In this document: one piece after another, positions 25,727-33,722 of the stretch
How the letters are laid out: each line of letters begins with the position of its first letter
How positions within the stretch are numbered: the first letter of the stretch is position 1
Assembly: GCA_028280345.1 (NCBI GenBank)
Contig: JANQLY010000010.1
Location: forward strand, 62,001 to 126,000
Source of the DNA: Pseudomonadales bacterium
GTDB lineage: Bacteria > Pseudomonadota > Gammaproteobacteria > Pseudomonadales > UBA7239
DNA: 64,000 bases
Reading direction: 5' to 3'
The notes under the pieces: generated by a model
What the model was told of the DNA's origin: nothing
What the model saw: the letters and a program-made list of their open reading frames with translations, nothing else
The model's database searches: none
Translations under genes and position numbers: made by a program

Positions 25727-26286
25727 ATCCTGAAACAGCCAATTTTATTATTTCACTAGCAGCAATTTTCTTTATCTGTGTTTTAGTTTTCTGGTTATAC
25801 CGAGATTACGAATTAGATGTATTTCGCCAAAAAATGTTTAAGCTAAGAGATAAACTCTTTGATGAAGCTCGAGCGGGAAATATCTCGTTTGATGATGATG
25901 TTTATGGAATACTCAGGAGCACAATGAATGGAAGCATTCGATATGCCCATCGAATGAACTTCTTATATGTTGTAGGTTTATATATTGCTCTTAAAGGGCG
26001 GCCTCCTCTTGAGGACAATAGTTTTTCAGAAAGATTAAAGAAGAAGAAAAGCCAATTATCTGACGAGCAAAGAAAGCTAATTGATAAATATCAGATGAAA
26101 ATGGAGTTTTATATGCTTGAGCACGTATTATTTTCATCTCCAATTATCCTTTTTCTTGTCTTGGTTCCATTAGCTATAACAGTTCATTTAACTACTCGAG
26201 TTAAGCAAAAAGTTGTAAAACTCTTCCGGGCCCCACTAAATGAACTTGATGAAATTGCTTATACCGAGGGCCTACGCCTTAGTTAG
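25723..26286 (+). CDS. hypothetical membrane protein, second of a coupled pair
   Basis: A 187-residue protein with an N-terminal membrane helix (8-26), a long cytosolic part full of charged helices (RQKMFKLRDKLFDEARAGN; RLKKKKSQLSDEQRKLIDKY), and a second hydrophobic segment (about 133-156). The fixed overlap with the preceding gene suggests the two products are made in equal amounts and work together. No enzymatic motif visible. A hairpin terminator-like repeat follows at once. Function unknown. Confidence 0.68.
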   Translation: MNPETANFIISLAAIFFICVLVFWLYRDYELDVFRQKMFKLRDKLFDEARAGNISFDDDVYGILRSTMNGSIRYAHRMNFLYVVGLYIALKGRPPLEDNSFSERLKKKKSQLSDEQRKLIDKYQMKMEFYMLEHVLFSSPIILFLVLVPLAITVHLTTRVKQKVVKLFRAPLNELDEIAYTEGLRLS

Positions 26287-26291
26287 GAATG

Positions 26292-26313
26292 CTATATAAA
26301 GCTCTTTATATAG
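26292..26313 (+). terminator. possible terminator hairpin after the coupled pair
   Basis: CTATATAAAG (26292-26301) and CTTTATATAG (26304-26313) form a perfect 10-bp inverted repeat with a two-base centre, six bases past the stop codon. The stem is AT-rich and the T-tract weak, so termination may be inefficient. Confidence 0.5.
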
Positions 26314-26449
26314 GGTTGGCTTTCTTATCTTACATACTCCATAGAATCCAGTTGGACTAAAGTGGGCAAGAAAGAGCCAGTTAAGACTTAACTTTTTGTA
26401 AAATAATAAAGTTTTAATTTGGCTAGGCCAACTGAGTGAGACTAATAAA

Positions 26450-26525
26450 TGGTGCCCAGGGGCGGAATCGAACCACCGACACGAGGATTTTCAGTCCACT
26501 GCTCTACCGACTGAGCTACCTGGGC
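26450..26525 (-). tRNA. tRNA-Phe (GAA)
   Basis: Read on the minus strand from 26525, the 76-nt gene has acceptor stem GCCCAGG/CCTGGGC, D-arm AGCTCAGTCGGTAGAGC, anticodon loop CTGAAAA (GAA = Phe), T-arm with GGTTCGATTCC, and an encoded CCA end. All stems pair. It lies at the right edge of the accessory stretch with its 3' end facing the island, the usual orientation for integration at a tRNA. No integrase or second attachment copy is visible on the far side. Confidence 0.97.
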
Positions 26526-26545
26526 ATTTTCGGTACTAATTTTTA

Positions 26546-26683
26546 TGGTGCCATCCTACACCTTGCCAGGCTAACGCCTGGTCCACTGCTCATTCCTGCC
26601 ACCAATCATAGATTGGTGTCGTTCGGCTGCGCACAAAGCGTTGCTTTGTTGTCGCTTGCCTCACCCAACTGAGCTACCTGGGC
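26546..26683 (-). pseudogene. broken tRNA-Phe-like copy with hairpin insert
   Basis: On the minus strand the segment opens with a 16-base match to the tRNA-Phe 5' end (26668-26683, GCCCAGGTAGCTCAGT). It later has an 11-base match to the D-stem/anticodon-arm region (26581-26591) and ends GGCACCA (26546-26552). Between the matches are foreign hairpins: CACCAATC-TAT-GATTGGTG, CCAGGC-GTTA-GCCTGG and AAAGC-AAC-GCTTT. The 3' acceptor strand does not pair with the 5' one, so it cannot be a working tRNA. It lies between the apparent promoter and the intact gene and is probably transcribed as a leader. Confidence 0.7.
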
Positions 26684-26697
26684 GAGGAAAGGCGCGT

Positions 26698-26726
26698 ATT
26701 AAACCCGCTCAACTGCGATGAGTCAA
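26698..26726 (-). promoter_or_regulatory. sigma-70 promoter for the tRNA-Phe transcript
   Basis: On the minus strand TTGACT (26721-26726), a 17-base spacer and TTTAAT (26698-26703) are followed by the GC-rich discriminator ACGCGCC, typical of stringently controlled stable-RNA promoters. The predicted start (about 26691) is some seven bases before the tRNA-like remnant and about 165 bases before the intact tRNA. Confidence 0.7.
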
Positions 26727-26748
26727 GGCGCAGAAACCCCGGTAGAGT

Positions 26749-27021
26749 TTATTCAGAAGGGGGTACGTAGCCTTCGGCCTCGTCGGTGGCCTCATTATTG
26801 AAGAATTTGTCCATTTGCTCGGCGAGGTAGGCGCGGGCTTCCTTGTCCATCATGCTCAGGTGCTTTTCGTTGATAAGCATGGTCTGCTTTTCAAGCCAGT
26901 CTTCCCAAGCTTGGGCGGAGACGTTTTCGAAGATATCCTGGCCTTTTGCACCCGGATACGGGGGCACGGTGAGGCCATCGAGTTCTTTTTGGTATTTTTT
27001 GCAGAAAACTTTGCGTGTCAT
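26749..27021 (-). CDS. yggX: Fe(2+)-trafficking protein YggX
   Basis: A 90-residue protein matching YggX throughout: [13 protein letters not shown] with the conserved Cys at residue 7, [16 protein letters not shown], and [20 protein letters not shown]. YggX protects iron-sulfur proteins from oxidation and assists iron handling in the cytosol. It follows mutY by 45 bp, as in many gammaproteobacteria; MutY carries a [4Fe-4S] cluster. Confidence 0.97.
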   Translation of the reverse strand: MTRKVFCKKYQKELDGLTVPPYPGAKGQDIFENVSAQAWEDWLEKQTMLINEKHLSMMDKEARAYLAEQMDKFFNNEATDEAEGYVPPSE

Positions 27022-27066
27022 GGGTTTCCTCGGTGTTTTGTGGCCCCTTTATAGGGTCTGGGGTTG

Positions 27067-28119
27067 TCAGCCTTTGTCGGGCAGCAGCGCAAGTAGCTTG
27101 CTGACCGGTGCCGGCAGGCCACGGGAATCGGGGTCTTGCAGGTTATACCAGACTTGGCGGTCTGCATCCATGGCTCGCAAGCCTTTATTTTTCGGGAGTT
27201 GTAGCAGCACCGGCTGAATATCGAGGTGGTAGTGGCTAAAGGTATGGCGCAGGGTGTCCCACTGCCCGGCTTTGCGGGGGGTGGTACCCAGGTGCTGCTT
27301 ACACCACTGTTTGGCATCTTCATCTACCGGTATCTCCGGCAGGCTCCATAAGCCGCCCCAGATGCCCTGTGGTGGGCGCTGTTCGAGCAGGATCTCCCCG
27401 TCATGGTTGGTGAGCAGCAGCATTTGGGTGCTTTTTACCGGCAGGCGCTTTTTGGGTTTTTTACCCGGGTAGTCTGCGGGATTGCCCTGTTTATAGGCGA
27501 CGCAGGTTTTTTGTACCGGACACAGCGGGCAGGCGGGTTTGCTGCGTGTGCAGAGTGTGGCACCAAGATCCATCATCGCCTGGCTGTAATGGTGGGTGCG
27601 TGTGTTGGGTGTGTGTTTTTCAGCGTAGCTCCAGAGTTGCTTGAGTACGTCGCTTTTGCCGGGCCAGCCAGCTATGGCGTAGTGGCGTGCGAGAACCCGT
27701 TTGACGTTGCCGTCCAGTATGGGGGCGGGTTGTTTCCAGGCGATACTGGTAATGGCACCGGCGGTGGAGCGGCCCACACCAGGCAGCTCACTGAGTTGTT
27801 CAACGGTTTTTGGAAACTTGCCGTTAAACTCATTGACGACGGTTTGTGCGGCCTTGTGCAGGTTGCGTGCCCGCGCGTAATAGCCGAGGCCGCTCCACAA
27901 ATGTAATACCTCGTCGATCGGAGCGGCGGCGAGATGTTCTACCGTAGGAAATTTTTCAGTGAACGCTTCAAAGTAGGGAATCACGGTGCTTACTTGCGTT
28001 TGTTGCAACATGATTTCCGAAAGCCACACGCGGTAGGGATTGATCTTTTTTTGCCACGGCAGGTTTTTGCGGCCGTGCTCGTCAAACCAGTCGAGCACAG
28101 CATTAGCAAATTTATCCAT
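27067..28119 (-). CDS. mutY: A/G-specific adenine DNA glycosylase MutY
   Basis: A 350-residue MutY. Catalytic Glu in [12 protein letters not shown], helix-hairpin-helix [12 protein letters not shown], catalytic Asp in [11 protein letters not shown], and the iron-sulfur loop C-X6-C-X2-C-X5-C in [20 protein letters not shown]-terminal NUDIX-like domain (from about 225, [18 protein letters not shown]) recognises 8-oxoG. It removes adenine mispaired with 8-oxoguanine. Cotranscribed with yggX. Confidence 0.97.
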   Translation of the reverse strand: MDKFANAVLDWFDEHGRKNLPWQKKINPYRVWLSEIMLQQTQVSTVIPYFEAFTEKFPTVEHLAAAPIDEVLHLWSGLGYYARARNLHKAAQTVVNEFNGKFPKTVEQLSELPGVGRSTAGAITSIAWKQPAPILDGNVKRVLARHYAIAGWPGKSDVLKQLWSYAEKHTPNTRTHHYSQAMMDLGATLCTRSKPACPLCPVQKTCVAYKQGNPADYPGKKPKKRLPVKSTQMLLLTNHDGEILLEQRPPQGIWGGLWSLPEIPVDEDAKQWCKQHLGTTPRKAGQWDTLRHTFSHYHLDIQPVLLQLPKNKGLRAMDADRQVWYNLQDPDSRGLPAPVSKLLALLPDKG

Positions 28120-28156
28120 CGATTGATTCTATTGGTAACTCTTGTTTAAGACTTTG

Positions 28157-30154
28157 TTAGTTAAACAGTCCTTTTAACAAGTTTTTAACCTCGTCGTCAC
28201 CGCCAATCTTGTCCTTGAGGGTTTCCTCAAGCTTTTTCTCAACCTTGCGACCCGCTTCTTTCTTGACGATTTTTTCCACGGTCTGGCTCATGCGTTTCTG
28301 ATTTACCCCACACAGTGAAGCGGGATCATCGCTGAAAAAGCCACGGCACTGAACCGGCCACGGTACATCCTTGAGACGTGTATTAATTTCTGCGCAAGCT
28401 GCGTTGGTGTCGGTAGATGGAAATACCAGATCCATATTGTAGAGCAGGGATTGCTGGTTAAGGTCAAACTGCCCGTTACCGTTAAACGCGGTACACAGTG
28501 AAGTTGCACTTAACACGGTGTTGTTAACCACACCGTTGGTAATGGTCGATTGACCAACAACGTTTTCCATCACAGTTTTATCGCCGCTATTCATTAGCCC
28601 AGGGAGCTCCATGCGCAGTAGTTCAGCCAATGCATCGTTAAGCTCACCGGTCATATCAATTTCGTTGAGGGTGAGTGAGGTGGAATTAAAATCAAGCTGG
28701 CCGTTGAGATTTTGTAGAATGTCAGCTTCTGTTACACCCTTTGTAGTGATGTTACTGCTAAATTTAAAATTTCCGGAGGCATAGGGTTGCTCGCTTTCGG
28801 TCAAATCCATCAGCAGCGGCTCAAGTTGAATCGGTGACAATGCGGCTTTAAGCGTTAGCGGCGGTTGTGCCTGTGCAGCATCGAGGGTGCCGCTTGCATT
28901 AAATCTGCCCTGGTATAAATCTGTTGCCAGTGAGTTCAGCGATACCATGCCCTGTGGTGAGATGTTTGTGTTAAACACGTTGTTAGTGAGTTTTAAATTA
29001 CTCACAATCAATTGTTCCAGAGTAATGGAATACTGACCGGGTAGCGCGGTAACCTGTTCGACGGGAATCAGCGGTTCGTTAGACGGGCTTGCAGCAGGTT
29101 CGCTTGCCGCTTGTGTGCCCTGGTTTTCATTGTCTGTTGCGGGTGGCAAATAGCGATCCGCATTTAGACTGTCACCAGCCAGTTTAATAATCAGATAAGG
29201 CACTTCACCGAGCTCGGCACTGATATCGCCTGTAAAAGTTGTGTCATCCAATTTTAGTTCTATGTTGTTTAAGGCGGCTTTTTTTGAGTTAGCCTGAACG
29301 AGGGTATTAAGCTTGAATGTTTGCATGACAGTGCTGTCACTGGTTTCAATTGGCGCCTGGCCGAGATTTTTCAGTAACGTGTTAATGCCATCAATGGAGA
29401 GTTCAAGATTGCCATTCACCGCAGGATTGGTTTGAAACGCCTTGACAGTGAATTTGCCATTGGCAGTAAATTCAAACAATTTTAATACTAGTTCGTTGAT
29501 TGCAACCGTCTGTGCGCCGAGATCAACATCTGCCGCGGCTTTGATATTGAGTGGGTAAACAATGTTGTTTGTCGGTTCGCCTTGATAGCTAATCACACCC
29601 TCGCTGCTGATCAGGCGAATTTTTTGCAGGGTGTTGTCGAGTGACAGCGAGGTATCGAGTGATACATCGATATGTTGTTCGGGCACAGTAGTATGTAGCT
29701 TAAACGCAATGTTAAGTGGAAACGCCGAGGTTTTTAAATTAATGCCGCGGCCGGTTAGTGTGAGTTTCTCAACCGTCGTGGTATTGCCGGTATGTTTATC
29801 GACAATGGACGCGTGGCCGCCATGAATCTGACTGTGATCTGCAATCAGTTCGCCACTGAGCAGGGGCATAACCTTGATCGCGATATCCATGCTTTCAAAA
29901 CCGACGGGTGCGTTCAGCGCATCAGTATCGGGTAAAACACTGAGTTTGCCAGTGCGTAAACCCAGGCGTGGGAAAAATGACCATTCGATATCGCCTTCTA
30001 TGTTGAGCACGATATTGCGCTCGGCGGCCATGCGCTCAAGCTCGGCTTTATAGTCGTTTGGATCGACAAACAATACCAGCCCTGTAATGCCGATAACTAC
30101 CAGTAGAACCGGAATAAGAATCAGGGCAGAAACAATCTTGATCGCTTTTTTCAT
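28157..30154 (-). CDS. AsmA family protein
   Basis: A 665-residue protein. It has an N-terminal membrane anchor (7-29) and the AsmA opening VDPNDYKAELERMA, then GDIEWSFFPRLGLRTGKLSV. The long periplasmic body is beta-rich and includes a low-complexity linker (TDNENQGTQAASEPAASPSN). A C-terminal AsmA-like domain ends in a basic helix. AsmA-like proteins are proposed bridges for lipid transport between membranes. It lies directly upstream of mutY on the same strand, as in Pseudomonas. Confidence 0.92.
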   Translation of the reverse strand: MKKAIKIVSALILIPVLLVVIGITGLVLFVDPNDYKAELERMAAERNIVLNIEGDIEWSFFPRLGLRTGKLSVLPDTDALNAPVGFESMDIAIKVMPLLSGELIADHSQIHGGHASIVDKHTGNTTTVEKLTLTGRGINLKTSAFPLNIAFKLHTTVPEQHIDVSLDTSLSLDNTLQKIRLISSEGVISYQGEPTNNIVYPLNIKAAADVDLGAQTVAINELVLKLFEFTANGKFTVKAFQTNPAVNGNLELSIDGINTLLKNLGQAPIETSDSTVMQTFKLNTLVQANSKKAALNNIELKLDDTTFTGDISAELGEVPYLIIKLAGDSLNADRYLPPATDNENQGTQAASEPAASPSNEPLIPVEQVTALPGQYSITLEQLIVSNLKLTNNVFNTNISPQGMVSLNSLATDLYQGRFNASGTLDAAQAQPPLTLKAALSPIQLEPLLMDLTESEQPYASGNFKFSSNITTKGVTEADILQNLNGQLDFNSTSLTLNEIDMTGELNDALAELLRMELPGLMNSGDKTVMENVVGQSTITNGVVNNTVLSATSLCTAFNGNGQFDLNQQSLLYNMDLVFPSTDTNAACAEINTRLKDVPWPVQCRGFFSDDPASLCGVNQKRMSQTVEKIVKKEAGRKVEKKLEETLKDKIGGDDEVKNLLKGLFN

Positions 30155-30255
30155 GGCAGGATTTCCATTTAATCAAAGGTTATCAATAACAGGCTCAGGT
30201 CGTGCGCAGTCAATCTGCGCAGTTATTCTAAACCAGGTTTCAGGGCAGTTGTTGT

Positions 30256-31416
30256 TTAAAACAACTGCTGCTCAACGTAGCGGGCGAGGCTCAGACAGCA
30301 GGTGAGCCCGGGCGACTCAATACCAAACAGGTTAACAAGCCCCGGCCAACCGTGCTCGCGCTCACCCTGAATCATAAAATCGGCGCTGCGTGGCTGGTCG
30401 CTAACGAGGCGCGGGCGAATACCGGCACTGTCGGCTTGCAGCTTGTCCGGCTGCAAACCCGGAAAATAGCGCTGAATGGCTGTGACAAATGCCGCATGTC
30501 TTGTGCTGTCGACCTCGTAGTCCTCGCGGTTAACCGGTTCCGTATCGGGGCCAAAACGCAATTCATTATCGAGGTTAAACCCCGCGTGAATACCCAGGCC
30601 CTGGTGCTGAGCAGAGGAGTCATCAGCTTCAGGGATAACGGGCATGGGTACAGGGTAGATCAAATGCGTAAACGGATTAGTGCCGTGATAGCGAAAGTAG
30701 TTGCCTTTTAATAGCAGTAACTCGGGCACCAGCCCGGAGGGAAAGTCGACTATGGCCTGGGCGAGAGAGATTGCTTGTAAACCGGCGGAATTAATCAGGT
30801 GGTCGCTGCTCAGAGTAAAAACCTCATCTCGAGAGTCTCCGCTGCAATAGGCCAGTTGATAGCCTGTGCCGTCACGGGTTATTTGTTCAACCCGGGTATT
30901 AACGACGATATCCACACCCCGATCCAGGCAGTCCTTTTCCAGACTCAGCATTAGCTGGCCGACATCAATGATGCCGGTATCTGGTGAAAGCAGGGCACCC
31001 TTGGCTTGCACCGCGGGTTCGAGCGCCTGTGCCTGGGAGCGAGTGAGTAGCTCTACATTCTTTACTCCATTGAGCTCGGCGCGTAGAGCGAGTGCGTGCA
31101 GGTGCTCATGCTCCAGGTCGTCGTTGGCGACAACCAGTTTCCCGCAGCGCTGGTGAGGTACTTGGTGTGTTTCGCAGTAGGCATAGAGTTCGGCGTTGCC
31201 CTCTACACACAGGCGAGCCTTGAGTGTATCGCGGGGATAATAGAGGCCTGCATGCATAACCTCGCTATTGCGACTGCTGATACCCGTGCCAAGGCGCGGC
31301 TGCTGTTCAATTAACAGGGTTGGGCCGTGTGCAGCACATTGCCGGGCAATGGCAAGACCGATTAGGCCACCGCCGATAACGGTGGTGGTTGTGTGTATGG
31401 GGTGATCCGTGGGCAT
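30256..31416 (-). CDS. FAD-dependent oxidoreductase, L-2-hydroxyglutarate oxidase-like
   Basis: A 386-residue DAO-family flavoprotein. FAD-binding TVIGGGLIGLAIARQCA lies near residue 10, followed by GISSRNSEVMHAGLYYP, which is typical of LhgO/L-2-hydroxyglutarate dehydrogenase-like enzymes. The C-terminal FGIESPGLTCCLSLARYV closes the FAD site. It probably oxidises a 2-hydroxy acid and passes electrons to the quinone pool; the substrate call is by resemblance. The start at 31416 has CAGCAGGGATTT before the ATG; the longer frame would run into hisB. A 9-bp hairpin (30245-30268) spans its stop codon. Confidence 0.85.
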   Translation of the reverse strand: MPTDHPIHTTTTVIGGGLIGLAIARQCAAHGPTLLIEQQPRLGTGISSRNSEVMHAGLYYPRDTLKARLCVEGNAELYAYCETHQVPHQRCGKLVVANDDLEHEHLHALALRAELNGVKNVELLTRSQAQALEPAVQAKGALLSPDTGIIDVGQLMLSLEKDCLDRGVDIVVNTRVEQITRDGTGYQLAYCSGDSRDEVFTLSSDHLINSAGLQAISLAQAIVDFPSGLVPELLLLKGNYFRYHGTNPFTHLIYPVPMPVIPEADDSSAQHQGLGIHAGFNLDNELRFGPDTEPVNREDYEVDSTRHAAFVTAIQRYFPGLQPDKLQADSAGIRPRLVSDQPRSADFMIQGEREHGWPGLVNLFGIESPGLTCCLSLARYVEQQLF

Positions 31417-31484
31417 AAATCCCTGCTGGTGTGCGCGGTAAGTGCCGGTATAATGCGACCTTAACACGAAACAGGGTACAAGCC

Positions 31485-32078
31485 ATGGCAAATCGCACGG
31501 CAACAGTGAAGCGGGATACGCTGGAAACACAAATCGAGGTCTCGGTTGATCTTGATGGAACCGGCAAGGCGAATTTTGAAACCGGGGTGCCATTCCTTGA
31601 GCACATGCTCGACCAGATTGCGCGTCACGGTTTAATTGATCTTGATATCAAGGCAAGCGGCGATACCCACATTGATGATCATCACACGGTGGAAGATATT
31701 GGTATTACGCTGGGCCAGGCCGTTGCGCAGGCGGTAGGTGATAAAAAAGGTATTCGCCGTTATGGTCACGCCTATGTGCCACTCGATGAAGCGCTGTCAC
31801 GTGTAGTGATTGATTTTTCCGGCCGCCCGGGTCTGGAGATGTTTGTGGACTTTACCAGTGCCCAGGTGGGTAGCTTTCACACCGAACTTTTTTATGAGTT
31901 TTTCCAGGGTTTCGTAAACCACGCGATGGTAACCTTGCACATTGATAATCTGCGCGGACAGAATGCGCACCATCAAATTGAGACGGTGTTCAAGGCATTT
32001 GGTCGCGCGGTGCGCATGGCGCTTGAACTGGATCCGAAGATTGAGGGTATTACGCCTTCGACCAAGGGTTCACTGTAA
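31485..32078 (+). CDS. hisB: imidazoleglycerol-phosphate dehydratase
   Basis: A 197-residue monofunctional HisB, which removes water from imidazole-glycerol phosphate in histidine synthesis. Both Mn-binding repeats are visible: [16 protein letters not shown] and [16 protein letters not shown]. Start at 31485 with ACAGGGTAC upstream; the 18-residue longer form is not supported. Divergent from the oxidoreductase. A terminator-like hairpin lies between it and hisH. Confidence 0.97.
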   Translation: MANRTATVKRDTLETQIEVSVDLDGTGKANFETGVPFLEHMLDQIARHGLIDLDIKASGDTHIDDHHTVEDIGITLGQAVAQAVGDKKGIRRYGHAYVPLDEALSRVVIDFSGRPGLEMFVDFTSAQVGSFHTELFYEFFQGFVNHAMVTLHIDNLRGQNAHHQIETVFKAFGRAVRMALELDPKIEGITPSTKGSL

Positions 32079-32102
32079 TTATTTTCTTTTGTTAAAAAAC
32101 TA

Positions 32103-32130
32103 TTAACATTTTGAAAGTTTATGGTAGACT
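32103..32130 (+). promoter_or_regulatory. possible promoter in the hisB-hisH gap
   Basis: TTAACA (32103-32108), a 16-base spacer and TAGACT (32125-32130) give a weak sigma-70 match. Transcripts from it would meet the hairpin at 32147 almost at once, so it could make a short RNA or feed hisH by read-through. Confidence 0.3.
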
Positions 32131-32146
32131 GTCTTCTTTATTTGGG

Positions 32147-32178
32147 GGCACCACCCTCTGGTGCCTTCCCTTTTTTTC
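32147..32178 (+). terminator. intrinsic terminator or attenuator inside the his cluster
   Basis: GGCACCA (32147-32153) and TGGTGCC (32159-32165) form a 7-bp stem with a CCCTC loop, followed by TTCCCTTTTTTT. TTTGGG before it and CCCAAA after it can also pair (32141-32146 with 32178-32183), giving a competing fold. It should limit hisB transcripts from entering hisH, or act as a regulated attenuator. Confidence 0.75.
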
Positions 32179-32227
32179 CCAAATTCTTTCGATCACATAT
32201 CTGTTACCAAAATAAGAGTTTGTTCTC

Positions 32228-32875
32228 ATGTCTTCTTCCGTTGCAGTAATCGACTATGGCATGGGGAACTTGCATTCGGTGGCAAAAGCCCTTGAGCATG
32301 CAAACGACAGTGTCACCGTCCAGGTGAGCAGCGACCCACAGGTTATTAATGATGCGGATCGTGTGGTTTTGCCCGGTGTTGGTGCAATCCGTGATTGTAT
32401 GGCAGAGATCCAGCGTCTCAACATTGATACGCTCGTTAAACAGGCAATCAGTGAAAAACCGGTAATGGCGATTTGTGTGGGCATGCAAGCCCTGATGGAT
32501 CACAGTGAAGAAAATGACGGCGTTGATTGCATTGGTGTGTTTGCCGGCAATGTAAAGTTTTTTGGCCACAACCATGTTGATAATAATGGTGACAAACTCA
32601 AAGTACCGCACATGGGCTGGAACACTATAGAGCCAGTGATGGATCACCCGATGTGGCACCAAATTAGGAAAAACACCTTTTTCTATTTTGTCCACAGTTA
32701 TTATGTTGATGCTGAGGATGAGCAGCAAGTTGCGGCGCGTTGTCACTATGGAACGGAATTTGTTGCGGCATTAACCAAACCGAATGTGTTTGCCACCCAG
32801 TTCCACCCGGAAAAAAGCCACGAGGACGGTTTGCAGTTGTATCGCAACTTTCTGTCCTGGGATGGTACCTGTTAA
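32228..32875 (+). CDS. hisH: imidazole glycerol phosphate synthase, glutamine amidotransferase subunit
   Basis: A 215-residue class I glutaminase. It has [15 protein letters not shown] at the start, the nucleophile Cys in [11 protein letters not shown] (the usual G-x-C-x-G-x-Q frame, here with ICVGMQ), and His/Glu in [14 protein letters not shown]. It feeds ammonia to HisF, which is not encoded next to it. hisA follows after 37 bp. Confidence 0.96.
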   Translation: MSSSVAVIDYGMGNLHSVAKALEHANDSVTVQVSSDPQVINDADRVVLPGVGAIRDCMAEIQRLNIDTLVKQAISEKPVMAICVGMQALMDHSEENDGVDCIGVFAGNVKFFGHNHVDNNGDKLKVPHMGWNTIEPVMDHPMWHQIRKNTFFYFVHSYYVDAEDEQQVAARCHYGTEFVAALTKPNVFATQFHPEKSHEDGLQLYRNFLSWDGTC

Positions 32876-32912
32876 GCCAGGTGATCATTTAAATTATTGA
32901 TTGAGTAAACCG

Positions 32913-33644
32913 ATGTTAATTATTCCCGCAATTGATTTGAAAGATGGTGAGTGTGTTCGCCTTAAACAGGGCGTGATGGAAGACTCAACGGTTTTTTCCG
33001 ATGACCCGGTTGCGATGGCGCGTCGCTGGGTAGAGGCGGGGTGTCGTCGTTTGCACCTTGTTGATCTTAACGGTGCGTTTGAAGGCAAGCCGGTCAACGG
33101 TGATGTCGTCAAGGCAATTGCCAAGGATCAACCTGATTTGCCGATTCAGATCGGCGGCGGTATTCGCAGTGCTGATACGATTGAAGCCTATCTGCAAGCG
33201 GGAGTGAGTTTTGCAATTATCGGTACTCAGGCCGTAAAACAACCGGAGTTTGTTACCGAGGTATGCAAGGCGTTCGCGGGCAAGATTATTGTCGGTATTG
33301 ATGCAAAAGATGGCTTGGTTGCCACAGAGGGGTGGGCCGAAGTTTCTGAAGTCAAAGCAACAGACCTCGCACGGCGTTTTGCCGATGACGGTGTTTCATC
33401 CATTGTGTACACCGATATTGCCCGCGATGGCATGATGCAGGGTGTCAATGTCGAGGCTACCCTGACTATGGCGAAGGCCTCGCCGATTCCTGTGATTGCT
33501 TCCGGTGGCATTACCAATATGGAAGATATCAAAGCGCTTAAGGCCGTTGCCGATGGCGGTATTCTCGGTGCAATTACCGGTCGCGCGATTTACGAAGGCA
33601 CATTGGATGTTGCTGAAGCCCAGCAGTATTGCGATACACACTAA
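32913..33644 (+). CDS. hisA: ProFAR isomerase (HisA)
   Basis: A 243-residue TIM barrel, the normal HisA size. Catalytic Asp in [19 protein letters not shown] and the second in [12 protein letters not shown]; phosphate loops GGGIRS and ASGGITN. I start at ATG 32913, which gives the usual MLIIPAIDL opening; a TTG at 32901 is also in frame. hisF would be expected next but is absent; a glycosyltransferase follows after 78 bp. Confidence 0.96.
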   Translation: MLIIPAIDLKDGECVRLKQGVMEDSTVFSDDPVAMARRWVEAGCRRLHLVDLNGAFEGKPVNGDVVKAIAKDQPDLPIQIGGGIRSADTIEAYLQAGVSFAIIGTQAVKQPEFVTEVCKAFAGKIIVGIDAKDGLVATEGWAEVSEVKATDLARRFADDGVSSIVYTDIARDGMMQGVNVEATLTMAKASPIPVIASGGITNMEDIKALKAVADGGILGAITGRAIYEGTLDVAEAQQYCDTH

Positions 33645-33722
33645 CGGCCTGCTCGAAGCGCGGTGCTGAACAGGTTATGATAGAAACATTACACTTCAGT
33701 CGACACTGATAAAAAGCCGGCT

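Noticed and set aside
26436..26672. A 78-residue reading frame across the tRNA region
   Set aside because: It is the reverse complement of tRNA-Phe and the hairpin insert read as protein (RNRTTDTRIFSPLLYRLSYL). This is a well-known false gene pattern and it has no ribosome-binding site.
30245..30268. 9-bp inverted repeat over the oxidoreductase stop codon
   Set aside because: It could be a terminator stem but lacks a T-tract, and half of it is coding. Not strong enough to list as a feature.
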